A DNA stretch of 39,992 bases from Flavobacterium sp. ACAM 123. GTDB taxonomy: Bacteria; Bacteroidota; Bacteroidia; Flavobacteriales; Flavobacteriaceae. Each line of letters opens with the position of its first letter. Position 1 is the first letter of the stretch. The notes beneath the pieces were generated by a model, which was given only the letters and a program-made list of their open reading frames with translations, was not told the origin of the DNA and searched no databases. The position numbers and the translations under genes were made by a program. The stretch spans positions 1 to 39,992 of the forward strand of contig NZ_AJXL01000027.1 in NCBI RefSeq assembly GCF_000264055.1, written 5' to 3'. Below are positions 9,515-18,203 of the stretch, one piece after another.

Positions 9515-11095
9515 TTATTTTTTAAAATCGGATAGGAGAAAACCGTTCGCAATAGTTGTGAACTCAGCTATTTGATTTTGTATCCATTTCTCGTCATGAC
9601 CTAGTTCTTTTGCTAATAACTGCGCAACTTTTTCACTGGAAGCGATAGCCGCGCGGGCATCTAAGAATAATAAGCGAACTCTTCTTGCTAAAACATCATC
9701 AATTGTTCGCGCCATTTCATAACGAATCGCCCACGCTACTTCCGCCATCGTGTAGTCGTAATCTGGATGTAGTTTTTCTTTTAATTCAGGTTCCTGATTT
9801 TGTAACTCTATTATTTTAGGAATATCCGTGCCATAAATGTATAAGTGATTTTCACGGTCTTTAGCACTCGTTATTTTGTGTCCATGAATTGCAATGTGTT
9901 CTGTTTTGCATTTCTTTTTTGGGAGATGGCGTACGCGTATTGCCTTGTCTATTATGTCTTCGGCAATTTTTCTGTAGGTAGTCCATTTTCCTCCAGTGAT
10001 CGTTATTAGTCCTGTATCAGAAACAATTATTTTATGACTTCTGGAAACTTCCTTAGTACTTTTTCCCGGCTCCTTTGGTGCAGCTAATGGTCGTAACCCC
10101 GCATAAACCGAAAGAACGTCATCACGGGTAGGTTTTTTTACTAAAAACCTCTGTGCTGTTTCTAGAACAAATTCGATTTCGGATTCTAAGGCAATTGGCT
10201 CAAGACTATGGTTTTTTATTAAGGTGTCTGTTGTTCCTACTACTATTTTGTTGTGCCAAGGCACTGCAAATAAAACCCTTCCGTCGCTTGTCTTTGGTAT
10301 CATCAAGGCGTGATCGCTTGGTAAGAATGATTTATCAAATACAAGATGTATTCCTTGACTTGGAACAATATATTTTTTATAAACGGTATCGTTTAGTTTC
10401 ATTATGGAATTTGTGAAGACGCCCGTTGCGTTGATAATGGCTTTTCCTTTCAAGTCGAATAATTCTCCAGTTTCTTGATTTTTAACTTGAACTCCAGTAA
10501 CTTGATCTTTTGAGTCTTTTAGTAAATTAACCACTTTAGTGTAATTTAAAAGACAAGCGCCCTTTTCTACTGCAGTTTGAGCCATATTGATTGCTAAGCG
10601 GGAATCGTCAAATTGACCATCTTGATAGATAACACCGCTTACCAAACCTTTCTGCTCTATTGTAGGGAGCAGTTCAATCGTTTTTTTCTTTGAAATATAT
10701 TTTGATCGGCCTAGACTTAATTTTCCAGCCAATAGGTCATAAATAGTTAGTCCAATGGTGTAGAAATAGCCACCCCACCAGGTGTAATTTGCTATGACAA
10801 AAGATTGATTTTTAACTAAATGCCCAGCATTTTGAGCCATTAAGCCTCTCTCTTTAAGAGCTTCTCTAACAAGAGCGATGTCACCTTGCTCGAGATAGCG
10901 TACGCCACCATGAACTAATTTAGTGCTTCTGCTGGAAGTTCCTTTTGCAAAATCTACTGCTTCAACTAAGATAGTTTTATATCCTCGGCTGGCGGCATCA
11001 ACTGCGGTTCCAAGACCGCTTGCACCCCCACCAATGATGATTACGTCCCATTCTGGTGTTTGCTTTAACTTTGATAATTGTTCGTTTAGTTTCAT
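9515..11095 (-). CDS. glpD: Aerobic glycerol-3-phosphate dehydrogenase GlpD
   Basis: A membrane-associated flavoprotein oxidising glycerol 3-phosphate to dihydroxyacetone phosphate and passing electrons to the quinone pool. The 526-residue protein opens with the FAD dinucleotide-binding fold (DVIIIGGGASGLGTAVDAAS, residues 17-36), then the FAD-GlpD signature GTSSRSTKLVHGGVRYLEQG. A glycine-rich TITGGKWTTYRKIAED sits near residue 370, and a C-terminal helical domain ends the protein. It is the first gene of the operon and faces the DeoR-type regulator across a 160-base gap containing a promoter box and inverted repeats. Confidence 0.96.
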   Translation of the reverse strand: MKLNEQLSKLKQTPEWDVIIIGGGASGLGTAVDAASRGYKTILVEAVDFAKGTSSRSTKLVHGGVRYLEQGDIALVREALKERGLMAQNAGHLVKNQSFVIANYTWWGGYFYTIGLTIYDLLAGKLSLGRSKYISKKKTIELLPTIEQKGLVSGVIYQDGQFDDSRLAINMAQTAVEKGACLLNYTKVVNLLKDSKDQVTGVQVKNQETGELFDLKGKAIINATGVFTNSIMKLNDTVYKKYIVPSQGIHLVFDKSFLPSDHALMIPKTSDGRVLFAVPWHNKIVVGTTDTLIKNHSLEPIALESEIEFVLETAQRFLVKKPTRDDVLSVYAGLRPLAAPKEPGKSTKEVSRSHKIIVSDTGLITITGGKWTTYRKIAEDIIDKAIRVRHLPKKKCKTEHIAIHGHKITSAKDRENHLYIYGTDIPKIIELQNQEPELKEKLHPDYDYTMAEVAWAIRYEMARTIDDVLARRVRLLFLDARAAIASSEKVAQLLAKELGHDEKWIQNQIAEFTTIANGFLLSDFKK

Positions 11096-11129
11096 AATGT
11101 GTTTTTTAGTTGTAAATTACATATATTTA

Positions 11130-11177
11130 CTTTCACATTGCAAACATAATGAAAGAAATCGAAACTTTTATTGTTTC
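11130..11177 (-). promoter_or_regulatory. Candidate glp promoter and operator
   Basis: The minus strand has TATGTTTG (11141-11148), a match to TAnnTTTG, 45 bases before glpD. It is flanked by two inverted repeats: CTTTC..GAAAG (11130-11155), which straddles the box, and GAAAC-N7-GTTTC (11161-11177) just upstream. Such placement would suit a DeoR/GlpR repressor encoded divergently. The binding protein is inferred and no good -33 was found. Confidence 0.45.
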
Positions 11178-11255
11178 ATCAAAAATATTCTGTTAAAATT
11201 GCGTTTTTGAAAAAAAATATGTTATTTTGTGTAATAATAACTAATAAAATAGGCT

Positions 11256-12023
11256 TTGATTAACAGGAGACAGCAAGATATACTTAATGATTTAGAGCAA
11301 AATGGATATGTCAATGTGGTTGACCTATGTGAAACCCATAATGTTTCAGCCGTAACCATACGAAAGGACTTGAATTTTTTAGAAAATGAAAAGTTATTAC
11401 ATCGAACGCATGGGGGAGCTAGTAAAAAACCTTTATATGCTTTTGAGCGTAATGTTGATGATAAGGAGGAAATGCAGGTGGAGCAAAAAAAGCAAATTGC
11501 AGAAGAGGCACTAAAATACATAAGTAATAGTGATTATATTATTTTGGGTTCGGGTTCTAATATTCATTATTTGTCTCGAATTATTAAAGGGTTCCACAAA
11601 CTAACAGTTCTTACCCCCTCATTGAAGGTTTCGTTAGAACTGTGTAAAGAGCCTAGTATTGATACTATTCAGTTAGGTGGAGATATCCGAAACAGCTCAA
11701 CTTCAGCTGTGGGACCTATTGCTGAAGCTATTTTAGGTCAATTTTCTTGTAATAAATTGTTTTTAGGTACTGATGGTCTTCATTTAGAATTCGGTCTAAG
11801 TACATCAAATGCCTTGGAAGCACATCTAAATCAAGCTATGATTCAAGTTGCGGAGAAAGTTATTGTGCTTGCGGATTCAACAAAAATGAATATTCGAGGT
11901 TTTGGTAAAATCTGTAATCTAAACAAAATAGATGTGTTGATTACTGATGATGGTATTGATGTCGAAACTAAAATGAGATTAGAAGAAATAGGAATAAATG
12001 TAGTGATTGCTGGTAAGTTATAG
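11256..12023 (+). CDS. DeoR/GlpR-family transcriptional regulator
   Basis: A 255-residue repressor-type protein. Residues 3-57 form the DeoR winged helix-turn-helix (NRRQQDILNDLEQNGYVNVV ... VSAVTIRKDLNFLE). The family LHRTHGGA signature follows at the domain junction. The C-terminal part is the DeoRC sugar-phosphate sensor, with an ILGSGSN glycine loop, FLGTDGL and VLADSTKMN. The start is a TTG because the reading frame is closed by TAG at 11250 and no ATG is available. Divergent placement from glpD strongly suggests it controls the glycerol operon and responds to glycerol 3-phosphate; that ligand is inferred from family precedent. Confidence 0.9.
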   Translation: MINRRQQDILNDLEQNGYVNVVDLCETHNVSAVTIRKDLNFLENEKLLHRTHGGASKKPLYAFERNVDDKEEMQVEQKKQIAEEALKYISNSDYIILGSGSNIHYLSRIIKGFHKLTVLTPSLKVSLELCKEPSIDTIQLGGDIRNSSTSAVGPIAEAILGQFSCNKLFLGTDGLHLEFGLSTSNALEAHLNQAMIQVAEKVIVLADSTKMNIRGFGKICNLNKIDVLITDDGIDVETKMRLEEIGINVVIAGKL

Positions 12024-12209
12024 TTTTATTATTTTGTCTCAGACTTTCTCAATAATCTAAATTCAAATGTTTAGACGTTAAATGTTTCGGCTGTTTTTGA
12101 CTGTTTATTTTTTCTAAAAATAGTGTGAATCTACCCTATATTTTGATGCTTAAGATTTGAAATAAACACTTTTAAAAGTCTCAAAAGCACTATATTTAAA
12201 AAAAATAGA
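12024..12209. other. AT-rich gap between the deoR-type gene and topA
   Basis: About 190 bases, no open frame with coding character and no convincing terminator hairpin. It ends in the topA promoter. Confidence 0.5.
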
Positions 12210-12217
12210 TACTTTTG
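12210..12217 (+). promoter_or_regulatory. -7 promoter box of topA
   Basis: TACTTTTG matches TAnnTTTG exactly and ends 18 bases before the topA ATG. The location shows that an in-frame TTG at 12215 is not a usable start, because transcription would begin downstream of it. No clear -33 TTG. Confidence 0.55.
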
Positions 12218-12235
12218 TTGCAGAAAAATAGAGCA

Positions 12236-14782
12236 ATGGCAAAGAATTTAGTAATAGTGGAGTCCCCTGCAAAGGCGAAAACAATCGAGAAATTTCTAGG
12301 TAGCGATTTTCAAGTGGAATCAAGTTACGGGCATATTGCCGACTTGCCTTCCAAAGAAATAGGGGTAGATGTAGAGAATGGTTTTAAACCTAAATATGAA
12401 GTTTCTTCTGATAAGAAAGCATTAGTCAGTAAATTGAAAGCGTTAGCTAAAAAAGCTGAAATGGTTTGGTTAGCAAGTGATGAGGATCGCGAGGGGGAGG
12501 CTATTTCTTGGCATCTTGCCGAAGAATTAAAATTAGATAAAACAAAAACAAAACGAATTGTATTTCATGAAATTACTAAAACCGCTATTCTGAAAGCGAT
12601 TGATAATCCTCGTGAAATTGATTATAATTTAGTAAACGCACAACAGGCTCGTCGTGTTTTAGACCGATTAGTAGGTTATGAACTGTCCCCTGTTTTATGG
12701 AGAAAAATTAAAGGGGGGCTTTCAGCAGGTCGCGTGCAATCGGTTTCGGTTCGTTTAATTGTGGAGCGTGAAAGAGATATTCAGAACTTTAACGCAGTAG
12801 CAAGTTATTCTATTGTTGCTGAGTTTACCAATGAGTCAGAAAAATCATTCAAGGCAAAACTGCCTAAAAATTTCAATACTAAAAAAGAAGCAGAAGACTT
12901 TTTAAACAAAAATATTGGCTCTATTTATAAAGTTTCAGATTTAGAAACAAAACCAACCAAAAAATCACCAACAGGACCTTTTACTACGTCGACTTTACAA
13001 CAAGAAGCGGCAAGGAAACTATATTTACCTGTTGGGATTACAATGCAGTTAGCACAGCGTTTGTATGAAGCCGGACTTATAACTTATATGAGAACAGATA
13101 GTGTGAACCTTTCCAAGGATGCGATGGAAGCTGCTCAGGCAGAAATCATTAAGTCCTATGGAAAAGAATTTTCTAAACCTCGAACTTTTGTCAATAAAAG
13201 TAAAGGGGCACAGGAAGCACACGAGGCGATTCGTCCAACGGATATGTCCCGTCATACAGTGAATATCGATAGAGATCAAGCCCGATTGTATGATTTAATT
13301 TGGAAAAGAACTTTGGCTTCGCAGATGAGTGATGCGAAGCTGGAAAGAACAAACGTCAAAATCGACGCGAACAACCACGGTGAAATTTTTACGGCGTCCG
13401 GTGAAGTGTTGCTTTTTGAAGGTTTTTTGAAAGTGTACTTGGAAGGTCACGATGACGATGAAGAAGAGCAAGAAGGAATGTTACCAGCGATGAAAGTCAA
13501 TGAAAAATTGCAGTACAATTATATTACGGCAACGGAGCGATATTCAAGAGCTCCGGCGCGCTACACAGAAGCTTCTTTGGTTAAAAAATTAGAAGAGCTA
13601 GGAATCGGGCGTCCATCAACTTATGCGCCTACTATTTCTACCATTATTAATAGAAATTATGTAGAGAAAGGAAATCTTGACGGTCAGGAAAGAAATTATA
13701 CCCAACTTACTTTGCAATCTAATAAAGTAGCAGAGAAGCTGCTCAAAGAGAATACAGGTTCTGATAAAGGGAAATTAGTTCCTACAGATATCGGTACAAT
13801 TGTTACTGATTTCTTAGTAAAGAATTTCGGGAATATCTTAGATTATAATTTTACGGCAAAAGTAGAACAGGATTTTGATGAAATTGCAGACGGAAATGTG
13901 AACTGGACAGAAATGATGCAAGAATTCTATGATAAATTTCATCCCACAGTAAAAGATGTAGAAGAAAATGCCGAAAGAGAAAGTGGAGAACGAATTCTTG
14001 GGAAAGATCCAAAAACTGGGAAGCAAGTTTCTGTTCGTTTAGGAAAATTTGGACCGATGGCTCAAATTGGAGAGGCGGATGATGAAGAGAAAAAATTCGC
14101 CAGTTTAATGCCTGATCAAAACATTGGAAATATTGGTTTGGAAGAAGCGTTGAATTTATTTTTGCTCCCAAAAGACCTAGGGGAATATAAGGAGGAAGAA
14201 GTTCAGGTAAGTAATGGTCGTTATGGTCCTTACATTCGCCATGGAGCCGCTTTTGTTTCTTTGCCAAAAGGAGAAAATCCTTTAGATATAGATTTTGATC
14301 GAGCAAAAGAGTTAATTGATGAGAAAGCAATTGCTGATGCGCCTATTGCATTTTATAAAGAGGAGGGAGTTCAAAAAAGTGTTGGTCGTTTTGGTCCTTT
14401 TATCAAATGGAACGGTTTGTTTATTAACGTAAGCAAAAAATATGATTTTGATAATTTGTCACAAACGGATATTGAAGCATTGATTGAAGATAAACTGCAG
14501 AAAAATATTGATAAAGTTCTGCATAACTGGGAAGAAGAAGGTATTTTAGTAGAAAAAGCACGTTGGGGACGCTCGGTGATAACCAAAGGAAAAATAAAAA
14601 TTGAACTTTCTAAAGAAGTTGATGCGACAAAATTGACATTGGCAGAAGTTCAAGAAATGATAGCTAAGAAAACACCTGCTAAAAAAGTGGCTACTAAAAA
14701 AGCGCCAGCCAAGAAAGCAGTAGCTAAAAAACCGGCGGTTAAAAAACCTGTAGCGAAGAAACCAGCAGCAAAAAAGAAATAA
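12236..14782 (+). CDS. topA: DNA topoisomerase I
   Basis: A type IA topoisomerase that relaxes negative supercoils by cutting one strand and passing the other. From the chosen ATG (MAKNLVIVESPAKAKTIEKF) the protein has 848 residues. It has a TOPRIM domain (LVIVESPAKAKT, DEDREGEAISWH), the gate domains, and the catalytic tyrosine Tyr284 in GLITYMRTDS. The C-terminus has three topoisomerase-C repeats (RLGKFGPMAQIG, NGRYGPYIRHG, VGRFGPFIKWNG) and no cysteine zinc ribbons. It ends with a Lys/Ala/Pro-rich histone-like tail (about residues 810-848). The start upstream of this ATG is excluded by the promoter at 12210. The next gene begins one base after the stop. Confidence 0.96.
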   Translation: MAKNLVIVESPAKAKTIEKFLGSDFQVESSYGHIADLPSKEIGVDVENGFKPKYEVSSDKKALVSKLKALAKKAEMVWLASDEDREGEAISWHLAEELKLDKTKTKRIVFHEITKTAILKAIDNPREIDYNLVNAQQARRVLDRLVGYELSPVLWRKIKGGLSAGRVQSVSVRLIVERERDIQNFNAVASYSIVAEFTNESEKSFKAKLPKNFNTKKEAEDFLNKNIGSIYKVSDLETKPTKKSPTGPFTTSTLQQEAARKLYLPVGITMQLAQRLYEAGLITYMRTDSVNLSKDAMEAAQAEIIKSYGKEFSKPRTFVNKSKGAQEAHEAIRPTDMSRHTVNIDRDQARLYDLIWKRTLASQMSDAKLERTNVKIDANNHGEIFTASGEVLLFEGFLKVYLEGHDDDEEEQEGMLPAMKVNEKLQYNYITATERYSRAPARYTEASLVKKLEELGIGRPSTYAPTISTIINRNYVEKGNLDGQERNYTQLTLQSNKVAEKLLKENTGSDKGKLVPTDIGTIVTDFLVKNFGNILDYNFTAKVEQDFDEIADGNVNWTEMMQEFYDKFHPTVKDVEENAERESGERILGKDPKTGKQVSVRLGKFGPMAQIGEADDEEKKFASLMPDQNIGNIGLEEALNLFLLPKDLGEYKEEEVQVSNGRYGPYIRHGAAFVSLPKGENPLDIDFDRAKELIDEKAIADAPIAFYKEEGVQKSVGRFGPFIKWNGLFINVSKKYDFDNLSQTDIEALIEDKLQKNIDKVLHNWEEEGILVEKARWGRSVITKGKIKIELSKEVDATKLTLAEVQEMIAKKTPAKKVATKKAPAKKAVAKKPAVKKPVAKKPAAKKK

Positions 14783-14783
14783 A

Positions 14784-15935
14784 ATGGAGTTTGATTTTTT
14801 GGAGCCTATTGATAATGAGATTCTTGACTTAATTCAAGGAATGACTTCTCAGCAGTTGGGGAGTAAAATCGTCTTACACACGACAGAGCAATTTCCAGAT
14901 TTAGAGAAGATTAATATTGCTATAATTGGAGTTTTAGAGAGCCGAGGCGCTGGTAAAGGGAAAGAAAACGTTGATTTATTTGCAATTCGTAAAGAACTAT
15001 ATACCATGTTTCCAGGTAACTGGGATGCTTCGATTGCTGACTTGGGTACTATTATGAAGGGAAATTCCATAGAAGACTCTTATTTTGCTTTGCGAAAAGT
15101 AGTTTCAAGTCTAATTAAGAAAAAAATTATACCCATAGTTATTGGTGGTTCCCAAGACTTGACATTTGCACTTTATAGGGCTTTTGACGAGCTGGAACAA
15201 ATGGTTAATTTAGTTGCAATAGATAGTAAATTCGATTTTGGAAAGGAAAATGATGAGGTATTCGCTTCGTCTTATCTGACTAAAATAATTATTGAGGAGC
15301 CGAACAATCTGTTTAATTATTGCAATATTGGATATCAGACTTACTATAATTCACAAGAAGAGATTGATTTAATAGAAAAATTATTTTTTGATGGCTACAG
15401 ATTAGGAGAGATTTCTAATAATATTGCATTAGCAGAGCCTGTTTTTAGGGATGCTGATCTAGTTAGCCTTGATTTGAACTCTGTAAAATCTGCGGATTCA
15501 GGTAATTTTACCTCGTTTTCTCCTAATGGTTTTAACGGAAAAGAAATATGCTCTTTGTCGAGATATGCTGGCATTAGTGATAAAGTGTCTATATTTGGTA
15601 TCTTCAATCATAATAATTCATCTCAAGAATCTGTACTGATCGCGCAGATAATTTGGTATTTTATTGAGGGATTTCATTATCGATCTAATGAGTATCCTTT
15701 TGGGAGCCGAGAAAATTATATAAAGTATATTGTCCCTTTAGAAGAAGAAACGCTCGTTTTCCATAAAAGCGATAAAACGGAAAGGTGGTGGATCGAAATA
15801 CCATTTATTTCAAATGGGAATAATAAATTAAAAAGAAATACGTTATTACCATGTTCTTACGATGAATATTTAGGAGCATGTAACCAAGAATTGCCAGAAA
15901 GATGGTGGAAGGCACAAAGAAAAAACAGCATTTAA
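14784..15935 (+). CDS. Arginase/formimidoylglutamase-fold protein with degraded metal site
   Basis: A 383-residue protein of the ureohydrolase fold, beginning one base after topA. The three metal-binding segments can be located but are altered. The usual GGDHS is GGSQD (121-125), DAHxD is DSKFD (147-151), and SxDxDxxDP is SLDLNSVKSAD (228-238). The histidines and one aspartate that bind the manganese pair are therefore missing, so amidinohydrolase activity is unlikely. The gene is often annotated as formimidoylglutamase in Flavobacterium. The topA, arginase-like, gldK order suggests a retained non-catalytic role; a structural or regulatory function near the gliding apparatus is speculation. 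Confidence 0.8.
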   Translation: MEFDFLEPIDNEILDLIQGMTSQQLGSKIVLHTTEQFPDLEKINIAIIGVLESRGAGKGKENVDLFAIRKELYTMFPGNWDASIADLGTIMKGNSIEDSYFALRKVVSSLIKKKIIPIVIGGSQDLTFALYRAFDELEQMVNLVAIDSKFDFGKENDEVFASSYLTKIIIEEPNNLFNYCNIGYQTYYNSQEEIDLIEKLFFDGYRLGEISNNIALAEPVFRDADLVSLDLNSVKSADSGNFTSFSPNGFNGKEICSLSRYAGISDKVSIFGIFNHNNSSQESVLIAQIIWYFIEGFHYRSNEYPFGSRENYIKYIVPLEEETLVFHKSDKTERWWIEIPFISNGNNKLKRNTLLPCSYDEYLGACNQELPERWWKAQRKNSI

Positions 15936-15998
15936 AAAAAGAAGGTTTTTGATACGACTATTTTAATTCTTTTGAAAATTATGTTTAACTGAAAAGTA

Positions 15999-16029
15999 TT
16001 GTTTTTTTCAAAAATAATAAATAGGTTTA
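15999..16029 (+). promoter_or_regulatory. Candidate promoter of the gldKLMN operon
   Basis: TTG (15999-16001), 20 bases, then TAGGTTTA (16022-16029), a 7 of 8 match to TAnnTTTG with the correct spacing. It lies 38 bases before the gldK ATG and covers the region where a longer upstream gldK start would otherwise be placed. Confidence 0.5.
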
Positions 16030-16067
16030 CAATCTTTAAAAATAATGAATACATAACCCGGATTTAT

Positions 16068-17480
16068 ATGAAGAAGTTCATTGCATTTATGGCAATATTA
16101 GCCCTGTTAGTCAGCTGTGGTAAGTCAGGCGACAAAGGTGAGTTGGTTGGAGTTAAAGGAAATAAATGGAATCCTGAGAAGCCCTATGGGATGACGTTAG
16201 TCCCTGGAGGTGCTTATATTATGGGTAAAGCTGATGAGGATGTAGCTTCAATACAGGATGCTCCGACCAAAACAGTAACTGTTAGGTCGTTTTATATGGA
16301 TGAAACTGAAATAACAAATAGTGAGTACCGCCAGTTTGTGGAATGGGTTAAAGATTCTACTATGAGGATGCATTTAGCTATTCTTGCGGATTTAAATGGC
16401 ATAAAAGGCGGGCAAGGCGCGGGAAAAGGTAAGAATTCAGGTAGCATAGGTGATTTTGCCTTCAACGACTCAGATCCTGAAAAAATGACGGCTTATGACA
16501 AATACATGTATGATAACTACTATAGTATCGGTACAGAGGATGATATGTATGCGGGAAGAAGACTTAATAAAAAAGTAAAATTAATAAAAGACCCTAAATT
16601 ATATCCAGATGAATATTACGTAGAGGTAATGGATTCTCTATATTTACCACTTGAGGCTTCGTATAATGGGCTAAGAACCATCGATGTTGATAAATTGGTG
16701 TTTCACTATTCGTGGATGGATATTCAAGCTGCGGCAAAAGCTAAAGTAGGGAAAAGGAAGGACTTCATAAAGGTAGAAGAAGTAAAAGTATATCCAGATA
16801 CGACTGTATGGATTAAAGATTTCGCTTATTCTTATAATGAGCCAATGCATAATGATTATTTTTGGCATAAAGCATATGGAGATTATCCTGTCGTTGGCGT
16901 AAAATGGACACAGGCAAAAGCTTTTTGTGCATGGAGAACATTAAATAAGAACAATTATATCAAATCAAAGAAAAAGGGTCATGATTTAATCAATTCCTTT
17001 AGATTACCTACAGAAGCGGAATGGGAATATTCTGCAAGAGGAGGCTTAGAGTCTGCTACATATCCATGGGGCGGCCCTTATACTAAGAATGACAGAGGAT
17101 GCTTTCTTGCAAATTTCAAACCAAATAGAGGTGATTATGCAGCTGATCAAGCATTATATACCGTTGAGGCTAAGTCTTATGAGCCAAATGGATATAATCT
17201 TTATAACATGGCAGGAAATGTTTCTGAATGGACGGATTCTTCCTATGACCCGAACGCATACGAGTATGTTTCCTCAATGAATCCAAACGTATTAGACGCA
17301 TCTAATAAGCGTAAAGTGGTTCGTGGTGGTTCTTGGAAAGATGTTGCATATTTCCTACAGGTAAGCACAAGGGATTTTGAATATGCTGATTCGGCAAGAA
17401 GTTTTATCGGATTTAGAACTGTGCAGGATTACATGGGATTGCAAACAACCGGAAGCGGAAAAAAAATTAAAAACAGATAA
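16068..17480 (+). CDS. gldK: Gliding motility / type IX secretion lipoprotein GldK
   Basis: GldK (PorK family) is an outer-membrane lipoprotein that forms the periplasmic ring of the type IX secretion system with GldN. The chosen ATG gives a classic lipoprotein signal MKKFIAFMAILALLVSC, with the lipidated Cys at residue 17. An in-frame upstream extension would bury this signal, so it is rejected. The mature protein has the formylglycine-generating-enzyme-like (FGE-sulfatase) fold: VPGGAYIMGKADED, DETEITNSEYRQFV, FRLPTEAEWEYSARGG, NVSEWTDSSYD and VVRGGSWKD. About 470 residues, normal for the family. First gene of the gldKLMN cluster. Confidence 0.95.
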   Translation: MKKFIAFMAILALLVSCGKSGDKGELVGVKGNKWNPEKPYGMTLVPGGAYIMGKADEDVASIQDAPTKTVTVRSFYMDETEITNSEYRQFVEWVKDSTMRMHLAILADLNGIKGGQGAGKGKNSGSIGDFAFNDSDPEKMTAYDKYMYDNYYSIGTEDDMYAGRRLNKKVKLIKDPKLYPDEYYVEVMDSLYLPLEASYNGLRTIDVDKLVFHYSWMDIQAAAKAKVGKRKDFIKVEEVKVYPDTTVWIKDFAYSYNEPMHNDYFWHKAYGDYPVVGVKWTQAKAFCAWRTLNKNNYIKSKKKGHDLINSFRLPTEAEWEYSARGGLESATYPWGGPYTKNDRGCFLANFKPNRGDYAADQALYTVEAKSYEPNGYNLYNMAGNVSEWTDSSYDPNAYEYVSSMNPNVLDASNKRKVVRGGSWKDVAYFLQVSTRDFEYADSARSFIGFRTVQDYMGLQTTGSGKKIKNR

Positions 17481-17507
17481 AAAAAACCTCCTTAAATCAA
17501 AAAAATT

Positions 17508-18155
17508 ATGGCATTATTAAGTAAAAAAGCAATGAATTTCGCATACGGAATGGGTGCTGCAGTTGTTATCGTAGGTGCTTTATTCAAAATTACGCATTTT
17601 GAGTTGGGACCTTTAACAGGAACGTTAATGCTTTCAATCGGGCTCTTGACTGAAGCCTTAATTTTTGCACTTTCTGCATTTGAACCTGTTGATAATGAGT
17701 TAGATTGGTCTTTGGTTTATCCAGAGTTAGCGAATGGTGCACAGCGTCCAGCGAAAGCAAAAGTGGAAGCTCCGTCAGATTCACAAGGAATGTTATCACA
17801 AAAATTAGATGCGATGTTGAAAGATGCCAAAATTGATGGAGAATTAATGTCAAGTTTAGGAAATAGTATCAAAAATTTTGAATCAGCGGCAAAAAGTATT
17901 GCGCCAACCGCTGAATCCATGGCTTCTACAAAAAAATATAGTGAGGAGTTAACCATGGCTGCTGCTCAAATGGAATCTCTAAATAGTTTATATAAAATAC
18001 AATTACAAAGTGCTTCAAGAAATGCGCAAATCAATGAAGAAGTTCTTGAAAACAACCTAAAATTAAAAGATCAAATGCAGTCGTTAACAACAAATTTATC
18101 ATCGTTGAACAATGTGTATGGTGGAATGCTTTCTGTAATGAGTAACAAAGGGTAA
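17508..18155 (+). CDS. gldL: Gliding motility / T9SS motor protein GldL
   Basis: GldL is the inner-membrane stator-like subunit that, with GldM, uses the proton gradient to power type IX secretion and gliding. The 215-residue protein has two transmembrane helices (about 10-28 and 36-57) and a long cytoplasmic coiled tail. Charged residues Lys27, Glu49 and Glu59 fall in or at the helices at the same numbering as the functionally important residues I recall for Flavobacterium johnsoniae GldL. The gene is 27 bases after gldK and 48 before gldM. Confidence 0.96.
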   Translation: MALLSKKAMNFAYGMGAAVVIVGALFKITHFELGPLTGTLMLSIGLLTEALIFALSAFEPVDNELDWSLVYPELANGAQRPAKAKVEAPSDSQGMLSQKLDAMLKDAKIDGELMSSLGNSIKNFESAAKSIAPTAESMASTKKYSEELTMAAAQMESLNSLYKIQLQSASRNAQINEEVLENNLKLKDQMQSLTTNLSSLNNVYGGMLSVMSNKG

Positions 18156-18203
18156 TTAGTTTCGAACTATATAAGACAAACAACTAACTAATTATTAGAA
18201 AAT

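Noticed and set aside
12215..12236. Upstream TTG start for topA (also upstream starts for der at 37905 and gldK at 15999)
   Set aside because: Each overlaps the -7 or -33 promoter element, and the downstream ATG gives the family-typical N-terminus or lipoprotein signal.
13851..14330. 159-codon open frame antisense to topA
   Set aside because: It lies wholly opposite the conserved topoisomerase C-terminal repeats and its product is low complexity with no family features; it is a shadow of topA codon use.
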